DNA of 64,000 nt from the NCBI GenBank assembly GCA_951813855.1, contig OX638380.1, positions 1,628,876-1,692,875 of the forward strand, read 5' to 3'. Each line of letters opens with the position of its first letter. The stretch's first letter is position 1. The translations under genes and the position numbers were made by a program. Below the pieces are notes generated by a model. The model did not search any database, had not been told where the DNA came from, and saw nothing but the letters and a program-made list of their open reading frames with translations. This document shows positions 16,471 to 25,831 of the stretch, piece by piece. The stretch comes from an uncultured Verrucomicrobiae bacterium (GTDB lineage Bacteria > Verrucomicrobiota > Verrucomicrobiia > Limisphaerales > AAA164-E04).

Positions 16471-17901
16471 GTGAAATTCCGCAAAAAGTTACTCAAACCC
16501 AATATCATTGGGAGGATTTGGGAGTGTTTTCGCCTCGTTCCCCGCCCCTGTCGCAAAAGCAGGTACGAGGTCACCGACCATTTGATGAGCGCGTTTGTGG
16601 CGTTGCAGCAGAAATTTTCCTCGTTACTGGGCTTTGACGAAGCCACTCGAGGTCGGAAACGAAAGGTTACGAGCCGAAGAACCCGGGCTAACTTGCGCCA
16701 ACGGTATCGCATTAAACGAGTGCCTTCTGATTCGGGATTACGCAAATTCCTGGATCGGATCAATCCCATTCATCTTCGATCCGCGTTCCTGGAACTGTTT
16801 CGGATGTTGCAACGAAACGGAGTGTTGAAGCGATATTGGTGGGAGGATAAGCATGATCTCGTGTCGATCGACGGCACCGGGGTTTTCTAATCCAACCGTC
16901 TTCATTGTGAACACTGCTGTCAAAAACAACACGAAAACGGTGCGATCACCTATTACCATCAAGCCGTGGGAGCCGCCGTGGTTCATCCGGACCAGTCGGC
17001 GGTTATTCCGCTGGCACCGGAGCCGATCAGCAAGCAATTAATCGGCTCGGAAGCCGACCCGGAGGTGGGCTCGGAGGACGAGGAACTCACCGACTTTCCA
17101 TGCCGGTATACGGACCGTTACCATTGGGAAAACAGCAATCAATGGCTCATCAACGATTGCGAGAGCCGAGCCATCTGGCGGCTGGTCACCAAGCTTCATC
17201 GGGAACATCCCCGCCTGAAGATCGTCGTATTGGCCGATGGACTTCATTCCAACGCCCCGTTTATCAAGCTCCTGAAACGGTATCGAATGTCCTTTATCAT
17301 CGTCGCCAGACCCAGCAATCACGAACATTTATTCGAGCTATTTGTAACAGCGGATGAGACCGGTGAATCCCACCGGCTCGTATGTTGGGACCAAGCTGGC
17401 GTTAAGTATACGTACATCTGGGTGAATCAACAGCCGCTGAACCAAGCTGATCCCGATCTTAAAATTAATTTTTTATGGTGCGAAATCCAAGCTTCGGGTG
17501 AAAAGCCGGCGATTTTTTCTTGGGTCACGGATTGGGAAATCAATGACTCCAATGTTCAAAACAAAGCGCGGGCCGGTCACAGCCGGTGGCAAATCGAGGA
17601 TACGTTTAATAGTTTGAAAAATCGCGGGTGCCAGTTGGAGCACAATTATGGACACGGAAAAAAACATCTCGCCACGGTTTTTCTGTTTTTGACGAATGCT
17701 GGCGGCGCTGGTAGATCAAATGGAACTGATCGCCTGTTCTCTCTTTAAACGGGCGCGTCAGATGATCGGATCGCTCCAGGAAGTCTGGGTAGAAATCAGA
17801 TGCCATCTTCGCATGCATTGTCTCACGGATTGGAACCACCTCTACCAGTTACTCGTGTATGGGATGCTCGACTTCGTGCCTAAACCTGCTGCCCCCACCT
17901 A
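16471..17901 (+). pseudogene. DDE transposase broken by an in-frame stop and a frameshift
   Basis: Translation from GTG 16471 (AAGG upstream) gives KFRKKLLKPN and TDHLMSAFVALQQKFSSLLGFDEA, then SIDGTGVF, the first catalytic Asp. A TAA at 16888-16890 interrupts the frame; the next residues SNRLHCEHCCQKQHENGAIT continue the family motif in the same frame. KIVVLADGLHSNAPFIKLL carries the second Asp. HSRWQIEDTFNSLKNRGCQLEHNYGHG carries the Glu. Near 17693 a one-base change shifts the frame; deleting one A of the AA there would give FLTMLAALVDQ and read on to 17901. Two lesions make it inactive. The family has the DGTG.F...HC..C signature; I do not name it. Confidence 0.8.
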
Positions 17902-17941
17902 GTCGGCGACATTCTGACCGGGATCGCTAGTCGGCGACCTC

Positions 17942-17965
17942 AAAAAAAACTCGATTTAGATCGAG
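17942..17965 (-). terminator. Intrinsic terminator for the minus-strand islet
   Basis: On the minus strand CTCGAT, a 4-base loop and ATCGAG form a 6-bp stem followed by eight T. It lies about 165 bases past the stop of the 343-aa gene and faces the right way to end that transcript. Confidence 0.7.
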
Positions 17966-18130
17966 CTCGGAGTGGTGCGTTCTGAGCTCGTTCGTCTCTC
18001 GGGCGAAACGCAAAATAAATCATCTGATCAAGGGAAAATTACTTTTGCAATGATTGATATTAGACGATTAGGCAAATTGCCGAGCGATAAATTGCACCAC
18101 ATTAGCAAATTTACGGTTGGCAAGAGAGGA

Positions 18131-19162
18131 TTACAATCTGTTGTTCCTTTTGCCGAAGCGTAAAAATACATACACAGACCATAACAACAGTACCAGCATT
18201 AAAACCGGAAAGAATATAGTTGCCCAATGTTGACGGTTAATATCAACTTCATTAAAACTGAAATCCGTGTACTCGATTTTTCCAAACTGATTAGTATAAC
18301 GCCATTTGCCGTCGCCATATTCATAATAAAAGGTAATCGGGTCGAAAATTACATTTGAAGGCATGAAAAAATCTCTGTCTTTAGCTTCACGATATTCAAA
18401 ATATTCAATAACAGTTCTCAAGTGACGAATTGTACCGTTAGTATCATCGTGAATTCTCTGATCAATGACACTTGGCATATTCGGTTCGTCATGAAACCGA
18501 ATATCATACGAGTAATTAAATGACCAGCTATATTTTTCAGCATGCGTTTCACCTGCCGTCCAGACGTATATTGCCGGAATATCCAATCCCAATACGGTTT
18601 CAGTTGAATCAACCAACACAGTTCCTGATAATGACGAACTTATATCCCCAGAAAAAGGGTTGTCAACGGACGGATAATTATTGTTTACAGTAAAATCGGA
18701 TCCGGAAAATTCAATGTTCCACAAGGGCGCATACTTGACTCCGAGGTTTAACACACCGTGAATTAAATAAATGGCAACAAAGTAAGAATTGTATATCCTT
18801 CTTGGCACTTCTGAGGCAGCAGTCTCATCACAAAAGAAAACAGAACCCTCCCTTGAAACGTAGTACATATTTTCAAATTTAACTAAGCATTCATAATCTT
18901 TCGCTAAATTCCTGTTGATCTTGTTTTCTTGAACGATATTCGCCCGTTTTATGACAAACCCGTTAGACTGCAAATGCACTTCATAAAATTTTACAGGACT
19001 TGTTCTATGAATTGGGTGAAATACATGAAACTTGATGCCTAGTGGCCTTGGTTTCTGAGACAAAAAATTCACCAAACCGTCAAAACTTTGTGAAATCCCG
19101 CTAATTACATAAAACGGCCAAACAACCAGAATAAACATGTATCGATTTAACTTAGTTATCAT
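18131..19162 (-). CDS. Membrane-anchored protein of unknown family in a low-GC islet (343 aa)
   Basis: The protein has an N-terminal hydrophobic segment (residues ~7-24), a long non-cytoplasmic-looking middle rich in Y, F, N and D, and a C-terminal transmembrane helix (ATIFFPVLMLVLLLWSVYVF, about 314-334) followed by a basic tail RFGKRNNR. I recognise no domain. Its base composition is clearly more AT-rich than neighbouring genes, which suggests recent transfer. The start ATG at 19162 is preceded by AGGAGG about 12 bases upstream. A 45-codon membrane ORF ends 27 bases upstream, likely in the same transcript, and a terminator follows at 17942. It lies between transposon debris and the MoxR operon, fitting cargo DNA. 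Its function is unknown. Confidence 0.75.
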   Translation of the reverse strand: MITKLNRYMFILVVWPFYVISGISQSFDGLVNFLSQKPRPLGIKFHVFHPIHRTSPVKFYEVHLQSNGFVIKRANIVQENKINRNLAKDYECLVKFENMYYVSREGSVFFCDETAASEVPRRIYNSYFVAIYLIHGVLNLGVKYAPLWNIEFSGSDFTVNNNYPSVDNPFSGDISSSLSGTVLVDSTETVLGLDIPAIYVWTAGETHAEKYSWSFNYSYDIRFHDEPNMPSVIDQRIHDDTNGTIRHLRTVIEYFEYREAKDRDFFMPSNVIFDPITFYYEYGDGKWRYTNQFGKIEYTDFSFNEVDINRQHWATIFFPVLMLVLLLWSVYVFLRFGKRNNRL

Positions 19163-19189
19163 AAAACCCGTTGGCCTCCTACTTTGACA

Positions 19190-19327
19190 TTAGCCACTTC
19201 CGGTGTCTTCGTGACAACGCTCGTAATACAATATAATACTTGCCAACGGAATAGTCATAAATCCTATTGCACCTAGCATTGCACGATCAACTGTTACATC
19301 CGACATCCCCACTAATTCTCTCGCCAT
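19190..19327 (-). CDS. Small membrane protein, 45 aa, upstream of the 343-aa gene
   Basis: The minus strand from ATG 19327 to TAA 19190-19192 encodes 45 residues: MARELVGMSDV, then one hydrophobic helix (AMLGAIGFMTIPLASIILYY) and a charged tail ERCHEDTGSG. A second in-frame ATG lies at 19306, just after GGGG. It shares the AT-rich composition of the next gene and is separated from it by 27 bases. It may be a real partner (small membrane subunit) or a remnant. The case rests on the helix, the spacing and the composition, not on similarity. Confidence 0.45.
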   Translation of the reverse strand: MARELVGMSDVTVDRAMLGAIGFMTIPLASIILYYERCHEDTGSG

Positions 19328-19388
19328 GCTACCCAAACAAGGACAAGTCCTCGCCTTCGAAGCGTCGCCGGAGGCTCTCCGAACGATT

Positions 19389-21587
19389 TCAAACCAGCCC
19401 TACCAATTTGCGGCCGACCCAATAACCCGCCAACAAACTCAATAGAAAACCTCCCCACCAAGGATCCGACCAGAGCCGATAACGGATTTCCCGAGGTTCG
19501 GGTTCAGGCATCGACCGCAACACTTCGACCATGGCGGACAGATCGGCGATGTCCACCACCTGGCCTTGACTGACCGAAGCGATTTCCTGCAACGCCGGCA
19601 GATTGATGGGGTGGCCGATTTTTTCCACGACGGGCCGAACGACGGTAAAAGAGGTTTCCAGTTTCCGGCCGTGCTTGTTGGCTTGCAAAGTGATATGATG
19701 TTTTCCGCTTTCCCGGGGTTGGAAACTGGCCTTGAACACCCCCCAGCCGCCCTCGACCAAATCGAAATCGATCCGCTCCGAATTCCCCAAGGGACTGACG
19801 ATATCCGCCTGAACCTTGCCGTCCTGGGCCGGATAACCGGAAATATCAGTTACCGTAGCCTGCAAATAAGCGGTTTCTCCTACTTCGATCGTCTCGGGCG
19901 ACCAAGCGAATCGCATGCCGTCGGATTGGGAAAGATGCCGTTGGTGAGCCATCCAACGGACCACCTGGCTCCAAAAACGATAGTGATACTTGTCCTCGAC
20001 GCCCCGGCGCCACCGCCAGGCGCTGTCGGTTCCCATAAACAACACCTTGCCGCTCCCGAAAGGCCGGGTCACCAACAAGGGAATGCGCCCCCGGGAGTTG
20101 CGCAGCGAGGAATGAACGGCCAACACTTCCGAGCCGGGACGGCTTCGCTGAACGGCCGCCGACCAGTAAAATCCCGGCAGTTGACGCCACAATTCGTCGT
20201 TCCGCTGAGCGTCGGCGTCGAAGCGAGTCAGCCAGTGTTCCTTTCCGGTGGAGGAAAGCACTAATTGGGATTCGTTCTGCAACGGGATGCCCTGAGGTTT
20301 TTCCGTATCGAAAACCACCGGGATCAAGTCGCCCAAAGGCCCGTCCGTCAGGCTTCGTTGCCGGCCTTGCGATCCGGGGATGAATACCAACCCGCCCGCC
20401 TGCTGTTCGACCAACCCTCGAATCAGGTCCAAATCGCTTTCCTTGAGTTGGTTCGGCACTTGCCCCACGTCGCCCAGGAAGACGACATCGTAATCCATCA
20501 TCCACTCCCGGGAAGGCGGAAAAGCGGAAAGATACCCTCGTCCCGACCCCATGGCCATGCCCGGATGAAACAACAGGCAATGCATCTGCACTCCCGGGTC
20601 GCGCTCCAGGGCGTTTCTCAGATAACGGTATTCCCAGCGGGGTTCGGCGTCGACGACCAACACCTTGAGCAACTCCATCCGGATCCCGATCCGAAAGGCG
20701 CGATCGTTATTGTCGAGCATCAGTTCGTCCGGTTGGTTCCCCAGTTCCAATCGCAACTCCCGTTCTCCGATTTCCCGAGGTTCCCAAACCAGGGCGTCTT
20801 GTATTTCCGTCCCGGGAGCCAGAATCACTTCCTTTTGCGTCAACACTTGATCGCCGTCGAGCAAGCGAAGCGGCGCCTTGATTTCTCGGGGGTAATCGTT
20901 ACGCAACCGTACCGGCAAGGAAATTTGCTCGCCTAACAAACCGTAAGAAGGGATGTTCGCGTCCTCCAGCGATAAATCCGGCAGGGGCTGCTGTCGGCCG
21001 ACCGCTACGGTGAACACCGGAACTTTCCGGTCCCGATAACGAACCGCCGAACCGAGCGGAGCCGCTCCCAGATTCCAGTCGCCGTCGGAGAGCAGGATCA
21101 CGCCTTTCAAATATTCGAATTGCTGCAACGCCTCGTCCAACGCCAAGCTCAAATCGGTTCCCTCGACTCCCGGAGCCTCGTTCGCTTCGGTCGAATCGGG
21201 CGGCGCGGCGAAGTCGATCAACTCGATGCGGGAGTAGGCTTCCAAAGGACGGTAAAATTCGCTTTCCAGAGCCTGCGTGACCCAGGCCGAGCGGGAAATC
21301 ACGGCGTTGGAAACGATCACGTCGCTGGTCTGCATGCTGCCCGAAACGTCGGACAACACCGCCAGCACCGGCTTCTCCACCCGCTCGACGCGGCTGAGCC
21401 GTTCCGGCTTGAGAAAGGTCAGAATCAACAGGGTGATGATCACGACCCGGCACCCTTCCAACCAGGCGATCGATTTCCGGAACGCCCGCCCCCGCCAATG
21501 AATCCAGGAGAAACGAAGCGCGAGCCCCCAGAGGAAGATCCCGATCAGGATCACCGGCCAGGAAGCGGCTATCGTCCATTCGCTCAT
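19389..21587 (-). CDS. Membrane VWA/GATase1-like protein of the MoxR operon (732 aa)
   Basis: Transmembrane helices lie at about 8-28 and 40-58. A von Willebrand-like segment follows (VLAVLSDVSGSMQTSD, residues ~80-95, and ILLSDGDWN near 170). The centre (about 305-480) resembles the glutamine amidotransferase-like domain found in these proteins (KVLVVDAEPRWEYRYLRNAL, YDVVFLGDVGQ, GGLVFIPGSQG, LVTRPFGSGKVLFMGTDSAWRWR). A last helix lies at about 712-728. In the MoxR/Bat type of operon such proteins work at the membrane with the MoxR chaperone ATPase; the substrate is unknown. ATG 21587 overlaps the stop of the upstream batA-like gene by four bases (ATGA), indicating coupled translation. Confidence 0.85.
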   Translation of the reverse strand: MSEWTIAASWPVILIGIFLWGLALRFSWIHWRGRAFRKSIAWLEGCRVVIITLLILTFLKPERLSRVERVEKPVLAVLSDVSGSMQTSDVIVSNAVISRSAWVTQALESEFYRPLEAYSRIELIDFAAPPDSTEANEAPGVEGTDLSLALDEALQQFEYLKGVILLSDGDWNLGAAPLGSAVRYRDRKVPVFTVAVGRQQPLPDLSLEDANIPSYGLLGEQISLPVRLRNDYPREIKAPLRLLDGDQVLTQKEVILAPGTEIQDALVWEPREIGERELRLELGNQPDELMLDNNDRAFRIGIRMELLKVLVVDAEPRWEYRYLRNALERDPGVQMHCLLFHPGMAMGSGRGYLSAFPPSREWMMDYDVVFLGDVGQVPNQLKESDLDLIRGLVEQQAGGLVFIPGSQGRQRSLTDGPLGDLIPVVFDTEKPQGIPLQNESQLVLSSTGKEHWLTRFDADAQRNDELWRQLPGFYWSAAVQRSRPGSEVLAVHSSLRNSRGRIPLLVTRPFGSGKVLFMGTDSAWRWRRGVEDKYHYRFWSQVVRWMAHQRHLSQSDGMRFAWSPETIEVGETAYLQATVTDISGYPAQDGKVQADIVSPLGNSERIDFDLVEGGWGVFKASFQPRESGKHHITLQANKHGRKLETSFTVVRPVVEKIGHPINLPALQEIASVSQGQVVDIADLSAMVEVLRSMPEPEPREIRYRLWSDPWWGGFLLSLLAGYWVGRKLVGLV

Positions 21588-23587
21588 GACGGCGCCATGC
21601 GGAAGGTCATGAATTTAGGAAAGGAAAACTGAGGCATGGTCAGATAGCTTTCCACCAACAAAAAGATCAGCATGCCCAACAGGAACAGCCGCCAAGCCTC
21701 GCCCTGAAGCGGCTCGGTGCGATCGGTTTGCTCCTGCCGGATCGCCAAAGGCAATTCGCCGAACAGCCGCCGCACGACTTCCGAGGTGACGGTTGCGGTC
21801 GAATCCTCCCGCGGCGAACGATTGACGGCCAGCCAATGGTCTTCCGAACGATACACCCCGGCATGCCAACGGTAATCTTTTTCCCCGCCACCGGCCGGTT
21901 CCCAATTCATGACCGTGATCGCCGGCGACAGCTCTCCGGCGGTAGCGTACGCCACCTGCTCCTGCCGCAGGGTTCCCAGCTGCAACAATCGTTGAACCAA
22001 CGGAACCAGAACGTCGCCGTCCGTCAAGGACGACCAATCCGGATGCGGCAAAGTCGTCAAAAACCACGCCGCTCCCCGCCCCCGGGTCAAGCGCAGCAAC
22101 AGCGGACTGCCGTCCCGAAAGGAAGCGGCGAGCGAACTCGCCGCACCCGTTCCCGTTTCGTATCCCGTCAAGTTCCGACGCTGGTGAATCAGCAAATCTT
22201 CCAACGGCAACCCAAGGCCTTCGTCGGTGTCCGACAACGGCCCCGCCAACCGGTCCCATCGTCCGACCCGAAACAGCGAATCGGCGCCGGCTTCCTCGAT
22301 CCGGCTCCACCGGATACCGGCTAAATCGTTCGTCCCGAGTTCGTGCGGAGGAAGAAACAACGCGGCGCCGCCCGCCTCGATAAACGATTCGAGTTCCGGA
22401 GCCGAGTCGCCGGGCAAGGGTTCCTGCCAGACGACGAGCGATTGCTCCTCCCAATTCAGGTCGCTCAGTTGCCAGTTCGGCAACAGGTCGGCCAAGGCCG
22501 CCGCCTCGCCCCGGTAATCCCCGGCCGCGATTTGCAGCACGGAATTAACCGCTCCCAGTTCGCCGACGACGGAAGCCCTGGGCTCCCCGCCCTCGCCATA
22601 CACGAAATAGACCGCGTTGTTCCGCGAATTAGCGTCGGCCGGGAGCGCGAACGAACCCCAGCCGGAAGAATCACTGGAGCCGAGATCGGTCCGATGAGTC
22701 CAGCCTTGCTGCGGCGAATCCATTTTCACTTGCAGTTCGGTGCTCACGCCGTTGAGGGTGAACTCGACAGGGATTACGTCGGTTTCCAGCGAACTGGTAT
22801 TGATTTCCAACGAAAAAACCGCTTCCCGCCGGCCGGCCCGTTCCCGTCGCACCTGGTTTTGCAGCGTCAATTGCGCATCGGCCGAACCGGCCGGCCGGTC
22901 GACCGAAACGATCCGGATCTTGATTGTCTGGGGCAAGGCCTGCAATTTGCCGCTCAGCGTTTCCCACCGGGAGTCGCCGGGCCGCCAACTTTCGGATTGA
23001 AGATCCGAACCGAGCCAGATTTCCGCGTTGCCCACTTCGTTTTTGATCAACCAGGACAATGCGGCCTGCAACATCGAAGGGATATCGGCCGCCGCGTCAG
23101 TGGCCGCAGCGAGCGGATGCTCCAGCAAATCGGCCGCCGCATCCAGCGTTTGCGGGTGACGGGTCGCCGAATCGACCAAGACCAGATGGCTGGTTCCTTC
23201 GAACTCTTCGGCCGCCTCGCTCATGGTTCGCAGCACCTCCTCCCGCCGGAACGCCCCGCCTTCCCCGGATTTCGTTTCCATGCTCGCCGACCGGTCGACC
23301 AGCAGAAAGATCACGTCCGGAGCGACCGACACGGCCCATCCCAACCAACCGCCGGCGAACGGCCGCGACAAAAACAGGATCAGCGCCAGCACGGCCAACA
23401 CCCGAAACAGCAGGATCAGAAATTGCTTGAGCCGAGCCCGGTCGACCGAACTGCGGGTCGCCGCCAGAATGAACTGCATCGCGCCCCAGACTTGCGGCCG
23501 GTGGCGTAACCGGTTGAGCAAATGAATCAGAACCGGCAACAGGATCAGCGGCAAGCCGAACAGGATGAGGGGCTGAAGAAATGTCAC
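21584..23587 (-). CDS. BatA-type VWA membrane protein
   Basis: The protein begins with the characteristic BatA N terminus TFLQPLILFGLPLILLPVLIHLLNR, then a second helix (LLFRVLAVLALILFLSRPFAGG) and a VWA domain with FLLVDRSASMETKSG (MIDAS DxSxS). A C-terminal helix (LFLLGMLIFLLVESYL) closes it. I place the start at GTG 23587, where the family normally begins; the frame is open upstream to 23713, overlapping the DUF58 gene, and that extension (arginine- and proline-rich) looks non-coding. It belongs to the moxR-DUF58-batA-VWA operon. It may form a membrane complex with its VWA neighbour. Confidence 0.82.
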   Translation of the reverse strand: MTFLQPLILFGLPLILLPVLIHLLNRLRHRPQVWGAMQFILAATRSSVDRARLKQFLILLFRVLAVLALILFLSRPFAGGWLGWAVSVAPDVIFLLVDRSASMETKSGEGGAFRREEVLRTMSEAAEEFEGTSHLVLVDSATRHPQTLDAAADLLEHPLAAATDAAADIPSMLQAALSWLIKNEVGNAEIWLGSDLQSESWRPGDSRWETLSGKLQALPQTIKIRIVSVDRPAGSADAQLTLQNQVRRERAGRREAVFSLEINTSSLETDVIPVEFTLNGVSTELQVKMDSPQQGWTHRTDLGSSDSSGWGSFALPADANSRNNAVYFVYGEGGEPRASVVGELGAVNSVLQIAAGDYRGEAAALADLLPNWQLSDLNWEEQSLVVWQEPLPGDSAPELESFIEAGGAALFLPPHELGTNDLAGIRWSRIEEAGADSLFRVGRWDRLAGPLSDTDEGLGLPLEDLLIHQRRNLTGYETGTGAASSLAASFRDGSPLLLRLTRGRGAAWFLTTLPHPDWSSLTDGDVLVPLVQRLLQLGTLRQEQVAYATAGELSPAITVMNWEPAGGGEKDYRWHAGVYRSEDHWLAVNRSPREDSTATVTSEVVRRLFGELPLAIRQEQTDRTEPLQGEAWRLFLLGMLIFLLVESYLTMPQFSFPKFMTFRMAPS

Positions 23588-23651
23588 GCCGCCGCTCGAG
23601 TTGCCCTGCGTTCCGCCGGCGTCCGGTCGCGCCGGGTTGCCGAACCGTTTT

Positions 23652-24563
23652 TCATCTGATGTTGGCCACCATCCGCGACCGCTCGATGAGAAAGTCGGCC
23701 AACACCGTCTCATACTTGTCCGTGAGTTGCACGCGGCGGTAGTCGATCCCGAACTCCCGGCAACCCTTTTGCAAAGTCTCCAGGAACTGATTGATGCGCC
23801 GCAGGTATTCGTCGCGGATGACCGACGGTTCGGCGACCTGGCTGGCCTGGCCCTCCAAATCGATGAACCGCAGGGGCCGGTTGAAATTGAATTGCAACTC
23901 TTGCGGATCCAATAAGTGGAACATCACGACGTCGTGCCGTTGATAGGAAAGATGCCGCAGGCTGGCCATCAGGGATTCGACGTCGCAAAAACAATCGGAA
24001 AACACGATCACCAACGCCCGGCGGCGGATCCGGTCGGCCAGTTCGTGAAGCCCGCTCGGCAATCCGGTCTGCCCGCCGGATTTGAGGTTTTCGAGCGATT
24101 CCAGCAGCAGTTGCAAATGGGCGGGATTGCGCCGGGGCGGCAGATCCAGCACGGTATCCGAACCGATCGCCAACAAGCCGGCCGCGTCGCCTTGGCGAAT
24201 CACCAACCAGGCCAAAGTCGCCAACATCTTCTGGGCGTAAGCCAATTTATTCGCCTCGCCGCTGCCGAACCGCATCGAACCGCTCAAGTCCAAAGCGAAA
24301 TAAGCCCGAAGATTGGTTTCGGCTTCAAACTCCTTGAGATAGTAGCGGTCCGTACGGGCCAACACCCGCCAATCGAGACGCCGCAGATCGTCTCCGTGCA
24401 CGTATTGGCGATATTCGGCGAACTCGACGCTGGATCCCCGATGCGGACTCTTGTGCAAGCCCGAGACCGTCCCTTCCATGTCCCGGCGAGCGTACAAAGG
24501 CTGCGCCATCAGGCGCGACACCACTCGGGAATCGATCAGGGATTGCTGTCGGTCAGGTGCCAC
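23652..24563 (-). CDS. DUF58 protein of the MoxR operon
   Basis: The DUF58 core is clear: GSSVEFAEYRQYVHGDDLRRLDWRVLARTDRYYLKEFEAE, then YFALDLSGSMRFG (a VWA-like MIDAS), and LVIVFSDCFCD. DUF58 proteins are cytosolic partners of MoxR AAA+ ATPases. The start is taken as GTG 24563, seven bases after the moxR stop, with GGCGGGG upstream; the open frame extends to 24638 but overlaps moxR. Length from this start is 303 residues, normal for the family. The batA-like start lies 64 bases downstream of its stop. Confidence 0.85.
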   Translation of the reverse strand: MAPDRQQSLIDSRVVSRLMAQPLYARRDMEGTVSGLHKSPHRGSSVEFAEYRQYVHGDDLRRLDWRVLARTDRYYLKEFEAETNLRAYFALDLSGSMRFGSGEANKLAYAQKMLATLAWLVIRQGDAAGLLAIGSDTVLDLPPRRNPAHLQLLLESLENLKSGGQTGLPSGLHELADRIRRRALVIVFSDCFCDVESLMASLRHLSYQRHDVVMFHLLDPQELQFNFNRPLRFIDLEGQASQVAEPSVIRDEYLRRINQFLETLQKGCREFGIDYRRVQLTDKYETVLADFLIERSRMVANIR

Positions 24564-24570
24564 GCCCCGC

Positions 24571-25797
24571 CTACTGTACGGCGTTCTCCACCAATTTCTC
24601 GATGATCGTACGACTCGTGACCCCCTCGGCCTGGGCATGGAAATTGGTCAGGATGCGATGACTCAGGACGGGCTCGGCCACGGCGACGAGATCTTCCAAC
24701 CGGACCAGATAACTTCCGTAGAGGACGGCCCGAGCCTTGGCGCCTCGAATCAAGTATTGATAGGCCCGCGGCCCGGCGCCCCAAGTCACCCATTCCTTCA
24801 CGTAATCGGGAGGATCGTCCGACTGAGGCCGCGTAGCCCGGACCCACTGCAGAGCCGTTTCGTAAATATGGTCGGGCACCGGAACCCGCTCGATCACTTC
24901 CTGGAATTTCAGCACCTGTTCGCCGGTGACGATGTGCTTCAGCCGAGCCGCTTCGCCGCCGGTGGTCTCCTTGGCGATCCGCAATTCCTCAGCGGCGCTC
25001 GGATAATCCACGTGAATAAAAAACATGAATCGGTCCAGCTGAGCCTCGGGCAAGGAATAAGTCCCCTCTTGCTCGATCGGATTTTGGGTCGCCAGCACGA
25101 AGAACGGGGAAGGCAGGTCGAAAACCTTTCCTGAAGCCGTCACGCGATGCTCCTGCATGGCCTCCAGCAAGGCCGATTGCGTCTTGGGCGGGGTGCGGTT
25201 GATTTCGTCCGCCAAGATGATATTCCCGAAGATCGGCCCCTTGATAAACACGAATTCCCGGCGGCCCGGCCGGTCGGTTTCCTGAAGGATGTCCGTGCCG
25301 GTAATGTCCGAAGGCATCAGATCGGGGGTGAACTGGATCCGGCTGAATTTCAGCGACATGATCTGCGACAACGTATTGATGATGGTGGTTTTGGCCAGCC
25401 CCGGCACGCCCATCAGCAACGAATGGCCGCGAGAAAGAATGCAAATCAAGAGTCTTTCGATCACCTCGGACTGGCCGATGATGACCTTGCCCATTTCCTG
25501 GCGCATCCCTTGATAGAGTTCCCGCAACTCCTCGATCGCCTGCAGATCGCCCTCGCTCTTGTCCTCGACGCCGGCAACCGGAGTCGAGGCGAGCGGCTCC
25601 TCGGCCTGAGCCGAGGGCAGGCTCAACGCCTTCTCGGCGACGCTATTACCGGCCTCCTCCGGAGCCGACTTCTTGCGAACGGCAACGCGCTTCCTCCGGG
25701 CGCGAGCGGGCTTGCCGGTCGAATCGCCGACCGAGCTTTCGCTCTTTTTCACCGTTTTCGGATTCCCTCTTTTTTTGGTTGTCGGCGGACTCATCAA
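24571..25797 (-). CDS. MoxR-family AAA+ ATPase with basic N-terminal extension
   Basis: Walker A is GVPGLAKTT (130-138), Walker B ILADEINRTPPKTQSALLEAMQE, and sensor 1 FFVLATQNPIEQEGTYSLPEAQLDRFMF; together these define MoxR ATPases, which act as chaperones maturing metalloproteins or VWA complexes. Residues 1-45 are lysine/arginine-rich with no family counterpart, followed by an acidic linker to ~85. Initiation could therefore be further downstream, for example near EMGKVIIGQ. The gene heads a four-gene operon. It is divergent from the hydrolase gene with only 34 bases between starts, so any upstream promoter overlaps that gene. Confidence 0.88.
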   Translation of the reverse strand: MMSPPTTKKRGNPKTVKKSESSVGDSTGKPARARRKRVAVRKKSAPEEAGNSVAEKALSLPSAQAEEPLASTPVAGVEDKSEGDLQAIEELRELYQGMRQEMGKVIIGQSEVIERLLICILSRGHSLLMGVPGLAKTTIINTLSQIMSLKFSRIQFTPDLMPSDITGTDILQETDRPGRREFVFIKGPIFGNIILADEINRTPPKTQSALLEAMQEHRVTASGKVFDLPSPFFVLATQNPIEQEGTYSLPEAQLDRFMFFIHVDYPSAAEELRIAKETTGGEAARLKHIVTGEQVLKFQEVIERVPVPDHIYETALQWVRATRPQSDDPPDYVKEWVTWGAGPRAYQYLIRGAKARAVLYGSYLVRLEDLVAVAEPVLSHRILTNFHAQAEGVTSRTIIEKLVENAVQ

Positions 25798-25831
25798 AGA
25801 CCCTAGGTTCAGCGCCGAATAAAAGGGAAGA

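Noticed and set aside
17972..18163. 63-codon plus-strand frame after the broken transposase
   Set aside because: It overlaps the 3' end of the 343-aa gene and spans the terminator stem, with no motif or ribosome site.
22343..23509. Long plus-strand open frame (388 codons) opposite batA
   Set aside because: It is antisense to a clear BatA gene, is Arg/Pro/Gln-rich, and has no family motif; it is a GC-driven shadow.
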